Source: Thermococcus aggregans (GTDB lineage: Archaea; Methanobacteriota_B; Thermococci; Thermococcales; Thermococcaceae). From it: a stretch of DNA of 64,000 nt. Below the pieces are notes generated by a model, which ran no database searches, was not told the DNA's origin, and was given only the letters and a program-made list of their open reading frames with translations. Below, piece by piece: positions 44,529 through 53,171 of the stretch. A program made the translations under genes and the position numbers. The stretch lies in contig NZ_CP099582.1 in assembly GCF_024022995.1 (NCBI RefSeq), forward strand, positions 186,001-250,000. The letters run 5' to 3'. The stretch's first letter is position 1. Each line of letters begins with the position of its first letter.

Positions 44529-45896
44529 TTAATCTATTATCCTCCTCATCCACGTACCCCTCAAAAACCAAGCAAGAGCAAAGAGCCCGGCAATCGCATT
44601 ACTAAGGCCCATCCCAAGAAAAACTCCTATCGAAGACCCAAAAATCAAGTAGCCCAAGATATAGCTAAAGGGAATCCTCAACCCCCAGAGCCTCAGAATT
44701 CCAAGCATCATGCTCTTCTTTGTATGCCCTGAGGCTCTGAAAACGTTATTCACAACAACAAAAATACCATTGAAGAAAGGAACAGATGTGAGAAAATACT
44801 TCCAAACAATGGCACTTTCTTTTATCACTGCGTCATCATCAAGAAAAATCCTAAATATCGGAACCCTTAAAACACCTATTACCACAACTGCAGTGGTTGC
44901 TATAATCACATTGACTATCATTGTTCTCTCGGCAATCTTCTTTGCTCTCTCATAATTCTCAGCCCCTACGTTTTGGGCAATCATAGTTCCCATCGCCATA
45001 CTTATCCCTCTGGAAATGCTCGTGAGAAAGTTCACAAGGCGAGTTGTGATTGTATAAGCAGCATATGTAACATCACCAAAGCCGAATATTATACGAGTTA
45101 AGATAACAAAACCAAAGCTGTTTGCAGATTGACCTACTCCAGCAGGCAGGCCCACTTTAAATATACGCTTGTAAAAGTCAAAATCCGGTTTAAGGTCTCT
45201 TAGTGATAATTGTACGGGGGTTCTCCCCGTGAAGAGGAGGTAAGTTCCAATTATTGAACCCAAGGTATTCGAAAGAACAGTTGCTATCGCTGCACCTGCA
45301 ACACCAAGTTTGGGAAGTCCAAAAAGTCCAAATATCAAAATTGGGTCCAGAATAACATTCAGAAAGACTGTAAACATATTAATCTTTACTGGAGTCCTAG
45401 TATCTCCCGCGGCTCTCATAAGGGCACTGAACGCGAACCCAATAAAAGAGAAGGGGATACCTACAAAAATTATTCTTACATATGTGAGGGCATAAGGATA
45501 TACATTCGGTGTAACCTTCATAAACTCCAAAGCTTTAGGAGTTATAATGAAGCCAATAACTGCAGTAATGGATGCAAAAAGCAAGAGCAGAGAGTACAAA
45601 GCCCCAGCAGCCCGATTAGCCTTCTCATAAAGCTTTGCCCCCACATATTGACCTACAAATGCAAATCCTGCAACAGCGAATCCTTGACCCAAGTTCATAA
45701 GAGTTCCAATTAAGGGCCAAGAAACTCCTGGAGCTGATAAAGCCTCTCTCCCAATTTTTCCAAGCCAAAATGTATCAGTTATATTGTACAGCACTTGCAC
45801 AAGATTATTAAGGATTAAAGGCCAAGCTAACCTGAAAAGAGTCTTTTCTATGTCCCCCTCTAGGATTTCTTCTCTCATTTTGTCTACTCGAACCAT
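44529..45896 (-). CDS. MATE-family efflux transporter (copy 1)
   Basis: A 455-residue MATE exporter with 12 helices in two similar halves (FRLAWPLILNNLVQVLYNIT, NITDTFWLGKIGREALSAPG). It probably exports drugs or metabolites using Na+ or H+. It is a close paralog of the next gene upstream (45931-47310), with the same helix-1 and loop sequences. The ATG lies about 30 bp from a TATA box and lacks a ribosome-binding site, so it is probably leaderless. Confidence 0.93.
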   Translation of the reverse strand: MVRVDKMREEILEGDIEKTLFRLAWPLILNNLVQVLYNITDTFWLGKIGREALSAPGVSWPLIGTLMNLGQGFAVAGFAFVGQYVGAKLYEKANRAAGALYSLLLLFASITAVIGFIITPKALEFMKVTPNVYPYALTYVRIIFVGIPFSFIGFAFSALMRAAGDTRTPVKINMFTVFLNVILDPILIFGLFGLPKLGVAGAAIATVLSNTLGSIIGTYLLFTGRTPVQLSLRDLKPDFDFYKRIFKVGLPAGVGQSANSFGFVILTRIIFGFGDVTYAAYTITTRLVNFLTSISRGISMAMGTMIAQNVGAENYERAKKIAERTMIVNVIIATTAVVVIGVLRVPIFRIFLDDDAVIKESAIVWKYFLTSVPFFNGIFVVVNNVFRASGHTKKSMMLGILRLWGLRIPFSYILGYLIFGSSIGVFLGMGLSNAIAGLFALAWFLRGTWMRRIID

Positions 45897-45909
45897 AGTA
45901 AAATAGTTG

Positions 45910-45930
45910 TCGAAACGTTAATATATAAAA
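45910..45930 (-). promoter_or_regulatory. TATA plus shared TAACGTTTCGA motif, MATE copy 1
   Basis: The minus strand carries TTTTATATATTAACGTTTCGA. The 11-bp TAACGTTTCGA (45910-45920) just downstream of TATA is identical to the one in front of MATE copy 2, suggesting a common operator. The same letters on the plus strand also resemble a BRE (CGAAA), so bidirectional activity cannot be excluded. Confidence 0.5.
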
Positions 45931-47310
45931 TTAATGGTCTATTATCCGCTTCATCCATGAACCCTTTAGGAACCACGCAAAACCTATTAATGCTGCTAAA
46001 AAGTTACTTAGACCCATTCCAAACCATACGCCTATTGTATCTGCTAGTAGTTTACCAAGGTAATACGCAAGAGGAATTCTAAGCATCCACAATCTTATCA
46101 TGCCAAGTATCATGCTTTTCTTTGTGTGACCCGAGCTCTGGAAAACGTTGATTACAGCAGAAAAAATACCAAAGAATGGTAAAGAAAATGCAAAATATCT
46201 AACAAACTTAACGCTCTCGGCTAAAACTCTCTCATCTTTAATAAAAAATCCAAATATCTGAGCTCTAAACACAACTACCATTATCGTTCCAATCCCCAGT
46301 ACGACTAAATTGGTAAGCATGGCTCTCTCAGCAATCTTCTTTGCCCTCTCGTAATTCTCAGCACCAACGTTCTGCCCTACCATGGTCCCCATGGCCATGC
46401 TTATTCCATCCGCTATGGCAAACATGAAGTTGGTGAGACGATTCCCTATGGTGTAGGTCGCAAAGGCAACAGTTCCGTAGGCATAGATTATCCTCGTAAG
46501 CACGACAAAGCCAAAAGCATCCGTGGAAGAGCCTACACTCGCGGGCAATCCTACTCTGAAAATACGCTTATAAAAGTCCCAATCAGGCTTAAGATTCTCG
46601 AGAGTCAAATGTATTCCTACCTTTCCCTTAAAAAGTAGATAACCTCCAATCAATGAGCCAACACTGTTAGATAACATGGTTGCTACAGCAGCACCTATAA
46701 CTCCAAATTCCGGAAAACCAAACCATCCAAAAATTAAGAGAGGATCAAGGATAATATTAAGGAAAACCGTGAACATGTTGATTTTTACGGGAGTTCTAGT
46801 GTCCCCAACTGCTCTAAGGAGAAAGTTGAATGCAAATAAGGTAAATGAGAACGGAATTCCAACAAATATCACTCTAACATAATTAAGAGCATAGGGATAA
46901 ACTTCGGGTGTAACTTTCATGAAATTAAGTGCGAAGGGAGCTATTATCAAACCAAATATCGCAACAAAAACTGAAAAAATCATCATGAGGGAATACAGTG
47001 CACCAGCAGCACGATTGGCTTTTTCATAGTCTTTCGCCCCGACATATTGACTCACAAATGCAAATCCCGCGGTTGCAAACCCCATTCCAATGCTCATGAA
47101 AAACCACACAAGAGGCCACGCTGTTCCCGGGGCAGAGAGCTCTTCTGTGCCCAGTTTTCCCAACCAAAACGTATCTGTAAGGTTGTAAAGAACTTGAACC
47201 ATATTGTTGATTATTAAGGGGTAAGCTAACTTGAGCATTGTTTTTTCTATATGGCCTTCCACAATCTCCTGTCGCATTGCTTGAATTTTCTCTCCATCCA
47301 AGTCCTTCAC
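45931..47310 (-). CDS. MATE-family efflux transporter (copy 2)
   Basis: A 459-residue MATE exporter, tandem paralog of copy 1 (LAYPLIINNMVQVLYNLTDT and FWLGKLGTEELSAPGTAWPL). The tandem pair probably arose by duplication and diverged. The start could be GTG at 47310 or TTG three codons later (47301), since AGGTGAAGGAC precedes the TTG. It has its own TATA box 80-90 bp upstream. Confidence 0.92.
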   Translation of the reverse strand: MKDLDGEKIQAMRQEIVEGHIEKTMLKLAYPLIINNMVQVLYNLTDTFWLGKLGTEELSAPGTAWPLVWFFMSIGMGFATAGFAFVSQYVGAKDYEKANRAAGALYSLMMIFSVFVAIFGLIIAPFALNFMKVTPEVYPYALNYVRVIFVGIPFSFTLFAFNFLLRAVGDTRTPVKINMFTVFLNIILDPLLIFGWFGFPEFGVIGAAVATMLSNSVGSLIGGYLLFKGKVGIHLTLENLKPDWDFYKRIFRVGLPASVGSSTDAFGFVVLTRIIYAYGTVAFATYTIGNRLTNFMFAIADGISMAMGTMVGQNVGAENYERAKKIAERAMLTNLVVLGIGTIMVVVFRAQIFGFFIKDERVLAESVKFVRYFAFSLPFFGIFSAVINVFQSSGHTKKSMILGMIRLWMLRIPLAYYLGKLLADTIGVWFGMGLSNFLAALIGFAWFLKGSWMKRIIDH

Positions 47311-47382
47311 CTATTGGGGGTTGGTGTTCACTTACAATAGTTCTTTTGCTCAAAATTGATCACTTAGGGTATCAAACAAGAA

Positions 47383-47403
47383 TCGAAACGTTATTATAAA
47401 AAG
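47383..47403 (-). promoter_or_regulatory. TATA plus shared TAACGTTTCGA motif, MATE copy 2
   Basis: The minus strand reads CTTTTTATAATAACGTTTCGA. TAACGTTTCGA (47383-47393) again directly follows the TATA box, as in MATE copy 1. The remainder of the 190-bp gap holds the ppsA 3' trailer with a TTTTTATTT run just after the stop. Confidence 0.5.
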
Positions 47404-47500
47404 CTTATTGTGGATAAATTATCCTTAAGGTAGTCTACCATTTCCAACGAGAAAACCTTCAGAAATAAAAACTAATTAAGAAGAAAAGAAGTTAAAGAGC

Positions 47501-49870
47501 TCAAAGCTCGTCTTCTTCTTCAAAGAGCTTCTTCCTAGCGGCTTCTAGCATGAGCTTTTTCTCTTCCTGAGCAACGGTCTTTCTGATTAACTCGACAGCG
47601 TCTGGGTTAGCTGAAATGCTGTCGATGCCAAGTCTAACAAGGAGCCTTGCCATCTTTGGATCACTTCCAGCTTGTCCACAGATGCTGGTCTCGACGCCGT
47701 ACTTCTTGCAGACCTTGATGACGTGCTTGATGAGCTTGAGGACAGCTGGGTGCTTCTCGTCGTAGAGCTTGAAGACGCGCTCGTTGTCCCTGTCGATGGC
47801 GAGGGTGTACTGGGTGAGGTCGTTGGTACCGAAGCTGACGAAGTCGATGCCCTCCTTGATGAGGTCCTCGATGATGAGGGCGCTGGCCGGGGTCTCAATC
47901 ATGACGCCCCACTCGACGTCCTTGTGCGGAATGAGGCCAACCTCAAGGGCAATCTCCTTAGCCTTCCTGATCTGCTCAGGGTGGCTGACGAGCGGGAGCA
48001 TGACGCCGATGTTGTCGTAGCCCTCGTCAACGAGCCTCTTGATGGCCTTGAACTCGGCCCTGAGGAGCTCGGGCTGGTCAAGACCGCGCCTGATTCCTCT
48101 CCAGCCGAGCATCGGGTTCCTCTCTTCCGGCTCGTCCTCGCCGCCAGGAAGCTCGCGGAACTCGTTGGTCGGAGCATCGAGGGTCCTGTACCAGACACGC
48201 CTCGGGTAGAAGGCCTCAACAACCTTCCTGATGCCTTCGACGAGCCTGTCAACGAGCTCTTCCTCCTTGCCCTCCCTAATGAACTTGATCGGGTGGGCGC
48301 CTATGCCGAGGATCATGTGCTCAGCCCTGAGGAGGCCGACACCGTCGGCGCCAGTGGCTGCAGCACGCTCAGCTACCTCTGGCATTGAAACGTTGACCTT
48401 GATCTCGGTGGCAGTGATGAGTGGAGCACCAGCAACGATGACCTGTCCGCCAGCGGCGGCCTTCTCTTCCTCCTCCTTCTTGACGAGGCTCTTAACTATA
48501 CCCTCGTAGACAACACCTCTCGTTCCATCAACGGTAACAAGCATGCCGTCCTTGAGGATCTTGGTGGCCTCTTTGGTACCAACAACACATGGGATTCCAA
48601 GCTCTCTGCTGACGATGGCGGCGTGGCAGGTCCTTCCACCCTCGTCGGTGACTATAGCGGAAGCCCTCTTCATGGCCGGAACCATGTCTGGGTTGGTCAT
48701 GGTAGTAACGAGGACGTCACCCTCTTTGACCTTGTCGATCTCGCTAGCATCGAAGATAACGACGACTCTACCAGCACCAACGCCTGGTGAAGCACCGAGA
48801 CCCTTGAGGAGAACCTTCATTTCTTCGGTCATCTCGGCTTCTTCTGTCTTAACTTCTTCTTTGAGGGTTGTAATTGGTCTGGACTGAACGATGTAGAGCT
48901 TACCGTCGTCCTTGTCGTAAGCCCACTCAATGTCCTGTGGCCATCCGTAGTGCTCCTCAATCTTGGCACCCATCTTTGCAACTTCAATTATCTGCTCATC
49001 AGTAAGAACTTGCTTTTCAACGTATTCTGGGCCAAGGTACTCAGCGACTGGAACTTTAACTGTTCCCTTACCTGTTTCTGGGTTCCTAACAATCATTATT
49101 TCCTTCTTGGCAATAACTTTCTCCTTAATCTTCCATGTACCCTTCTCGACAATGTACTCATCTGGTGTGACAGCACCGCTAACAACGGCCTCACCAAGGC
49201 CCCAAGCGGCGTTAATCATTATCTCGCTCCTGTCGTTGGTAACTGGATTTGCAGTGAACATAACACCGCTAGTCTCGCTGTTAACCATCTTTTGGACAAC
49301 AGCACTTAGGTAAACCTTTGAGTGGTCAAATCCTTGCTTTGCTCTGTAGAAGGTGGCTCTTGCAGTCCAGAGTGAAGCCCAGCATCTCTTTACTTTATCC
49401 TTAACATCGTCTGCACCTAAAACGTCCAAGTAGGTCTCTTGCTGTCCAGCGAATGAAGCTTCTGGAAGGTCTTCTGCTGTAGCTGAGCTTCTAACAGCAA
49501 CATAAACCTCATCTTTACCAAATCTTTGGCTGAGTTCCTTATAAGCTTGCTCAATTTCCTTAGCGATCTCCTCGGGCATTTCCATTGAAATTATCTTCTC
49601 TCTAATCTTGGCTGTATTCTCTTGGAGCTGTTTGCTGTCATCGACGTTGGTCTTGCTTATAATATCCATAATCCACTCTTGAAGAGTTCTTCCGTCTTCA
49701 ACTCTAACGTTTTCAACAAAATACTTGTATGCCTCAGCTGTAACACAGAATCCCGGTGGAACTGGAATTCCAGCTCTTGTCAGTTCTCCAAGGTTTGCAC
49801 CTTTTCCTCCAACAAGTGGGACGTCTTCTTTGCTCAATTCCTCAAACCATTTTATGAATTTGTATGCCAT
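47501..49870 (-). CDS. ppsA: Phosphoenolpyruvate synthase
   Basis: A 789-residue enzyme that converts pyruvate + ATP to PEP + AMP + Pi, or the reverse in Thermococcales glycolysis. The N-terminal ATP-grasp domain starts LVGGKGANLGELTRAGIPVP and includes SSATAEDLPEASFAGQQETY. The phosphohistidine domain has GGRTCHAAIVSRELGIPCVV, and the C-terminal PEP-binding barrel ends TSICGQAGSDPKMARLLVRL. No intein is present. The middle and C-terminal third is GC-richer than the first third. The ribosome-binding site is AAGGAGGGATCGAG. Confidence 0.96.
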   Translation of the reverse strand: MAYKFIKWFEELSKEDVPLVGGKGANLGELTRAGIPVPPGFCVTAEAYKYFVENVRVEDGRTLQEWIMDIISKTNVDDSKQLQENTAKIREKIISMEMPEEIAKEIEQAYKELSQRFGKDEVYVAVRSSATAEDLPEASFAGQQETYLDVLGADDVKDKVKRCWASLWTARATFYRAKQGFDHSKVYLSAVVQKMVNSETSGVMFTANPVTNDRSEIMINAAWGLGEAVVSGAVTPDEYIVEKGTWKIKEKVIAKKEIMIVRNPETGKGTVKVPVAEYLGPEYVEKQVLTDEQIIEVAKMGAKIEEHYGWPQDIEWAYDKDDGKLYIVQSRPITTLKEEVKTEEAEMTEEMKVLLKGLGASPGVGAGRVVVIFDASEIDKVKEGDVLVTTMTNPDMVPAMKRASAIVTDEGGRTCHAAIVSRELGIPCVVGTKEATKILKDGMLVTVDGTRGVVYEGIVKSLVKKEEEEKAAAGGQVIVAGAPLITATEIKVNVSMPEVAERAAATGADGVGLLRAEHMILGIGAHPIKFIREGKEEELVDRLVEGIRKVVEAFYPRRVWYRTLDAPTNEFRELPGGEDEPEERNPMLGWRGIRRGLDQPELLRAEFKAIKRLVDEGYDNIGVMLPLVSHPEQIRKAKEIALEVGLIPHKDVEWGVMIETPASALIIEDLIKEGIDFVSFGTNDLTQYTLAIDRDNERVFKLYDEKHPAVLKLIKHVIKVCKKYGVETSICGQAGSDPKMARLLVRLGIDSISANPDAVELIRKTVAQEEKKLMLEAARKKLFEEEDEL

Positions 49871-49915
49871 CTCGATCCCTCCTTTTTAGAATAACCGTGA
49901 GTGGTATCGAGAGAA

Positions 49916-49928
49916 GCTATTTAAAATT
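49916..49928 (-). promoter_or_regulatory. TATA box for ppsA
   Basis: The minus strand reads AATTTTAAATAGC about 50 bp upstream of the ppsA ATG. I saw no TATCACN5GTGATA glycolytic-regulator motif beside it. Confidence 0.55.
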
Positions 49929-50214
49929 AACTGTTCAAAAATGGCTTTTGTGTTTGTAAAATAATTTCGCTTACACACCAAATACAAAAAATAAAACCAA
50001 AAAATTAGAAATTTTACAATGCCAAAGCAATATTGCAAGATTTCGACAGCATTTTACCCCATATGCATAATCATAAAGCCCTAAAAAGCTCTACTGCAAA
50101 GAAACACTAACACGCAGTTAGGAACGGAGAAAAACTGCATTATCCTTCTCAGAAAGACGATTATGCAAGATAAAATCATATTTCTCCAAACGACTCTCTC
50201 CGCCTTAGTAACAT
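49929..50214. other. Non-coding gap upstream of ppsA
   Basis: The 344-bp interval 49871-50214 is AT-rich and holds no convincing reading frame. It contains the ppsA promoter and the trailer of the polymerase-like operon. A 9-bp inverted repeat TGCATAATC/GATTATGCA lies at 50064-50072 and 50159-50167, and a short GCAGTT/AACTGC pair lies between (about 50114-50138). These could be chance or a small RNA; nothing firmer can be said. Confidence 0.4.
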
Positions 50215-51312
50215 TCATTTTCCATTTCTTCCAACGGCATTAGTGTTTTTGCCAAAAAGCAAAGCAAAGTAAGCGGAACCCATCAAAATTCCGAAGTTTA
50301 AAGCATCAAAGCCAGTCTCAATTGCCGGGACTAAAAAAGCCAGGCTGAGGGCTTTGAACATTGGTGACTTCTCCGAATCGCTCAATGCCATTCCCACGAT
50401 GAAGGCTTCAAAAAGCCCAAAAATGCCCAGATCATAGGCAGGCTGCCCGAAAATTGTGTAGGTGTAGTTCTGCACCTTCCCGAAAAGGGCCGCGACGTAT
50501 TCCCTTGCATTCGGGTTGAGGAGAAGTTCAAAATTCCCAAATGGCATTCCCAATGAAAAAAGCTTCTCATAGACCATGTAAGAAAATCCAGCCCTATATA
50601 CCAGACTCTGAAGGAAGCCAAGCTTCCAGATGGGATACACGCTCTTAGTTGCGTAGAAACGGGCTAAGAACGCCAATCCAATCAAAGGAACGCCGATTAT
50701 TAGAAGCCGTTTCAACTCCTTTTTTTCAGCCCTAAACAGGTAAGTTAAAAAAATTATGAGTGCGTTGGTCCTAAAAGTTGAAACTACTGCAAAAGCTTCT
50801 CCCAGAAGAAAAATAATCGGGTTCGGTTTATATGCAAGGAGGAGAGAAGCAAAAACAGCAGATGCCAAATATAAGTCTTTCAACTTACTGTACCTCGTTT
50901 GAGGGTTTAGAATAGGAATTACCCCTTTTAGCATCGCCAAGAGGGGAAGAGCAATTACCAGAGCTATTCCAGCGTAGTAAGCATATTTGGAATGTTCCTG
51001 TCTGATCCAAGTCCTTCCTCTTAGAATTAGCGTCCCAATCAGGAGAACGACCAAAGCAAGCGCAACTCCCAAAATTCCAGCCGCTGAGCTTACCAAAATG
51101 CCAAGTATCAAGTAAATGTAAGTCCGCTGGCGGGGAAGGTTAAACTTCCTTTCAACGTTGTATCCTAAGAGCAACATCAAAGAAAACATCAGCGCATAAA
51201 GCAGCGCGCCCCAGCTGAGCCCACCGAGATAATCTCTAAAAGCAAACTTTCCAAGCAGTGCAAGGGAAATGTAAGAGGCTAAAAAGAGCGCAAAGATTTT
51301 GTCACTCCTCAA
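50215..51312 (-). CDS. O-antigen-polymerase-like membrane protein (copy 1)
   Basis: A 365-residue membrane protein with 10 or more hydrophobic helices and a large polar loop (AREYVAALFGKVQNYTYTIF) before a final GQPAYDLGIFGLFEAFIVGM helix. Layout and final motif resemble the archaeal O_anti_polymase (Wzy-like) family, which is thought to polymerise polysaccharide repeat units. The start is TTG at 51312 overlapping the upstream gene by 11 nt. No glycosyltransferase is adjacent, so the substrate is unknown. Confidence 0.7.
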   Translation of the reverse strand: MRSDKIFALFLASYISLALLGKFAFRDYLGGLSWGALLYALMFSLMLLLGYNVERKFNLPRQRTYIYLILGILVSSAAGILGVALALVVLLIGTLILRGRTWIRQEHSKYAYYAGIALVIALPLLAMLKGVIPILNPQTRYSKLKDLYLASAVFASLLLAYKPNPIIFLLGEAFAVVSTFRTNALIIFLTYLFRAEKKELKRLLIIGVPLIGLAFLARFYATKSVYPIWKLGFLQSLVYRAGFSYMVYEKLFSLGMPFGNFELLLNPNAREYVAALFGKVQNYTYTIFGQPAYDLGIFGLFEAFIVGMALSDSEKSPMFKALSLAFLVPAIETGFDALNFGILMGSAYFALLFGKNTNAVGRNGK

Positions 51313-52294
51313 TTTTCACCACCTTTATGGTGTACTTACCCCTTATCAGAGCGTAGATGCCCGCAAAGAAAAATAGGTAAACCGGTAAGTCCAAAATTCC
51401 CGTCTCAACGCCCACGATACCATAGGCAAGGGTGGTGTAGTAAATCACCTTCAAAAGAAGATTTTTGGCCTTGCTTATCATACCATAATACATTCCGAAC
51501 AGAAAGCCTTCTACAATCGAGAAAACTCCAAAATCCAGATACATACCCCCTAAAAGCGTCGGAGTTATTGAAACTCCCGTCTTCACATACAAAAAGCGTG
51601 CCACTAAAACTCTTGGTGAATAACCACCCAAGATGTACGACCTAATTCCCGCCCACTGGAGATAACCATGATAGAAGCCATGCCAAGGAGTTCTATCGAT
51701 TATGATATCTAAAACAGAAGTCGTCGCCTGGATTCTAACGAGCTGCATGCTTAATGTTTCTCCTCTCATAAGGGCAATTCCCACAAGCCCTGCCAGGATT
51801 AAGATAAAGAAGCCTACTAAGTGCTTTAACTTGAAGTCAAACTTTTCAAAATAAGCGGCCCCAAAAGCCAATAAGCTAATCAAAACGGGAGTTCTGTACC
51901 CATACAATGCCACAAGGAGGGGGTAAACAAGCGAATATTTCTTCCCTTTCGAGAAAAGGTATACGCTTGACGGAACGCCTAAAAAGTACGTTAAAGCTGT
52001 TATACGAGGACTTAACAGATGCCTAGCTGAGGAATCCAAGAGGGGAATCTTTCTAATCATGAAGATCTGAAATAAAATCAGAAACAGCGATACTAAAAAA
52101 GCCCAACCAATGTATTCTTCCTTTATGAATTTGAATTCCTTTTCTTTCCAAGGTATTTTCTCACCTCTAAAAACTCCGTATGAAAAAGCCATCGCGAAAA
52201 GGGTGCCTATCAGAAGTGTTTTATAAGAAGCGACACCCAGAGCTATAAATGTCATAAAGAGAATAGGAATTACAAGAGGAAGCTTTAGTTTCAT
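51302..52294 (-). CDS. O-antigen-polymerase-like membrane protein (copy 2)
   Basis: A 330-residue membrane protein with about 10 hydrophobic helices. The long loop DIIIDRTPWHGFYHGYLQWA then SITPTLLGGMYLDFGVFSIV (GMYxDFG, glycine-rich helix GFLFGMYYGMI) is typical of Wzy/O_anti_polymase proteins. It is a distant relative of the downstream gene. GGAGGTGAAGACTCT precedes the ATG. Likely role: cell-surface polysaccharide assembly; inferred only. Confidence 0.72.
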   Translation of the reverse strand: MKLKLPLVIPILFMTFIALGVASYKTLLIGTLFAMAFSYGVFRGEKIPWKEKEFKFIKEEYIGWAFLVSLFLILFQIFMIRKIPLLDSSARHLLSPRITALTYFLGVPSSVYLFSKGKKYSLVYPLLVALYGYRTPVLISLLAFGAAYFEKFDFKLKHLVGFFILILAGLVGIALMRGETLSMQLVRIQATTSVLDIIIDRTPWHGFYHGYLQWAGIRSYILGGYSPRVLVARFLYVKTGVSITPTLLGGMYLDFGVFSIVEGFLFGMYYGMISKAKNLLLKVIYYTTLAYGIVGVETGILDLPVYLFFFAGIYALIRGKYTIKVVKIEE

Positions 52295-52956
52295 AGAGTC
52301 TTCACCTCCAGTACTTTGAAGGGCAAATTGCGCTCCTCCGAGTTTACGTAGAGCGTTCCATACATGTAAACTTCCCTGTCTCCAATGTACTTCTCCAGAA
52401 GCTCAATTGGCACCATTCCAGCTGCCAGAATCACGCCATCTGGGAACGACTGCTTTACGTCTATGGAACCATACGTGAGGTAATCAACGTTATATTTGAG
52501 TCTTCCTATCTCTATAGGGTCAGTAAAGTCCTTTACGAATATTAGCCCCGAAAAGCGCTCGGAGTAAGCATCTACCCTGAGCTGTTTAACGATCTCACTA
52601 CACTTACCGCTCTTTGGAGGGAGCTCGTAGACGTAAACTTTTCCCCTCGCTTTAATCTCAATACGCTTTGCCCTTATGTCCTCTTTTGTGGCGGATGGTC
52701 CTCCTACGGTAAGCGTCTCCCCATCCTTGACGATGTAAATTGTTGAACCGCTAACCGAAAAAAGTTCACCTTCTAAAGTTTTCCCATCTACTGTTTCCAC
52801 CAGTACCGTGACATTAAATCCCTGTCTGAGCAAATCAAACCCCCTATTCGCGGCTTCGTAAATTTCTCCACCTTGGTAATGGTCAATGCTATAGTTAATC
52901 ACAAAGCCAAGAGAAGCAATAGCAACTATTAGAGCAAAGAATTTTTTGCTGTCCAC
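52291..52956 (-). CDS. Membrane-anchored extracytoplasmic protein, unknown
   Basis: A protein of about 221 residues with an N-terminal signal anchor (FFALIVAIASLGFVINYSI) and an external beta-rich domain (FNVTVLVETVDGKTLEGELF, TIYIVKDGETLTVG). No known catalytic motif is seen. It is first in a three-gene operon with two polymerase-like proteins, so an accessory surface-polysaccharide role is possible. I start it at GTG 52956 because GGGGTGAT gives a 4-nt spacing; a GTG at 52965 lies inside the ribosome-binding site. Confidence 0.7.
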   Translation of the reverse strand: MDSKKFFALIVAIASLGFVINYSIDHYQGGEIYEAANRGFDLLRQGFNVTVLVETVDGKTLEGELFSVSGSTIYIVKDGETLTVGGPSATKEDIRAKRIEIKARGKVYVYELPPKSGKCSEIVKQLRVDAYSERFSGLIFVKDFTDPIEIGRLKYNVDYLTYGSIDVKQSFPDGVILAAGMVPIELLEKYIGDREVYMYGTLYVNSEERNLPFKVLEVKTL

Positions 52957-53013
52957 AATTATCACCCCTCACTTTTTACATTTTTCTTTATCCTTTACGA
53001 GAGGATGAGCTCC

Positions 53014-53026
53014 TTAATATATATTA
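53014..53026 (-). promoter_or_regulatory. TATA box for the polymerase-like operon
   Basis: TTAATATATATTA lies about 60 bp upstream of the first gene. It is symmetric, so its direction is set by the neighbouring gene. Confidence 0.5.
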
Positions 53027-53109
53027 CTTACTCCCTTCACAAAATAAAGACAGCAACAAGACACTTCAACATTTTTGTTGTTCCGGTGACACATTGCCCA
53101 AGTATGCAT

Positions 53110-53127
53110 CGAAAGGTTAAAATAAAA
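53110..53127 (+). promoter_or_regulatory. BRE/TATA for the aminoacylase gene
   Basis: CGAAAGGTTAAAATAAAA has the CGAAA BRE typical of Thermococcales followed by a weak TATA. The predicted start of the transcript (about 53149) falls within the first copy of the duplicated ribosome-binding site. Confidence 0.55.
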
Positions 53128-53140
53128 ATTTGAGCTAGGT

Positions 53141-53170
53141 AAGGTGGTGAATACCAAGGTGGTGAATACC
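53141..53170 (+). repeat. Tandem 15-bp duplication of a ribosome-binding site
   Basis: AAGGTGGTGAATACC occurs twice in a row (53141-53155 and 53156-53170) just before the ATG at 53172. Both copies contain the AGGTGGTGA Shine-Dalgarno core. Only the second is at useful spacing. Confidence 0.85.
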
Positions 53171-53171
53171 T

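Noticed and set aside
47672-48388. Long open frame on the plus strand inside ppsA
   Set aside because: It is antisense to a clear PPS coding sequence and is explained by that segment's high GC and codon bias. It has no promoter or ribosome-binding site and resembles no protein.
49871-50000. TATCACN5GTGATA glycolytic-regulator motif before ppsA
   Set aside because: Only scattered fragments such as GTGAGTGGTATC are present; no site with correct spacing.
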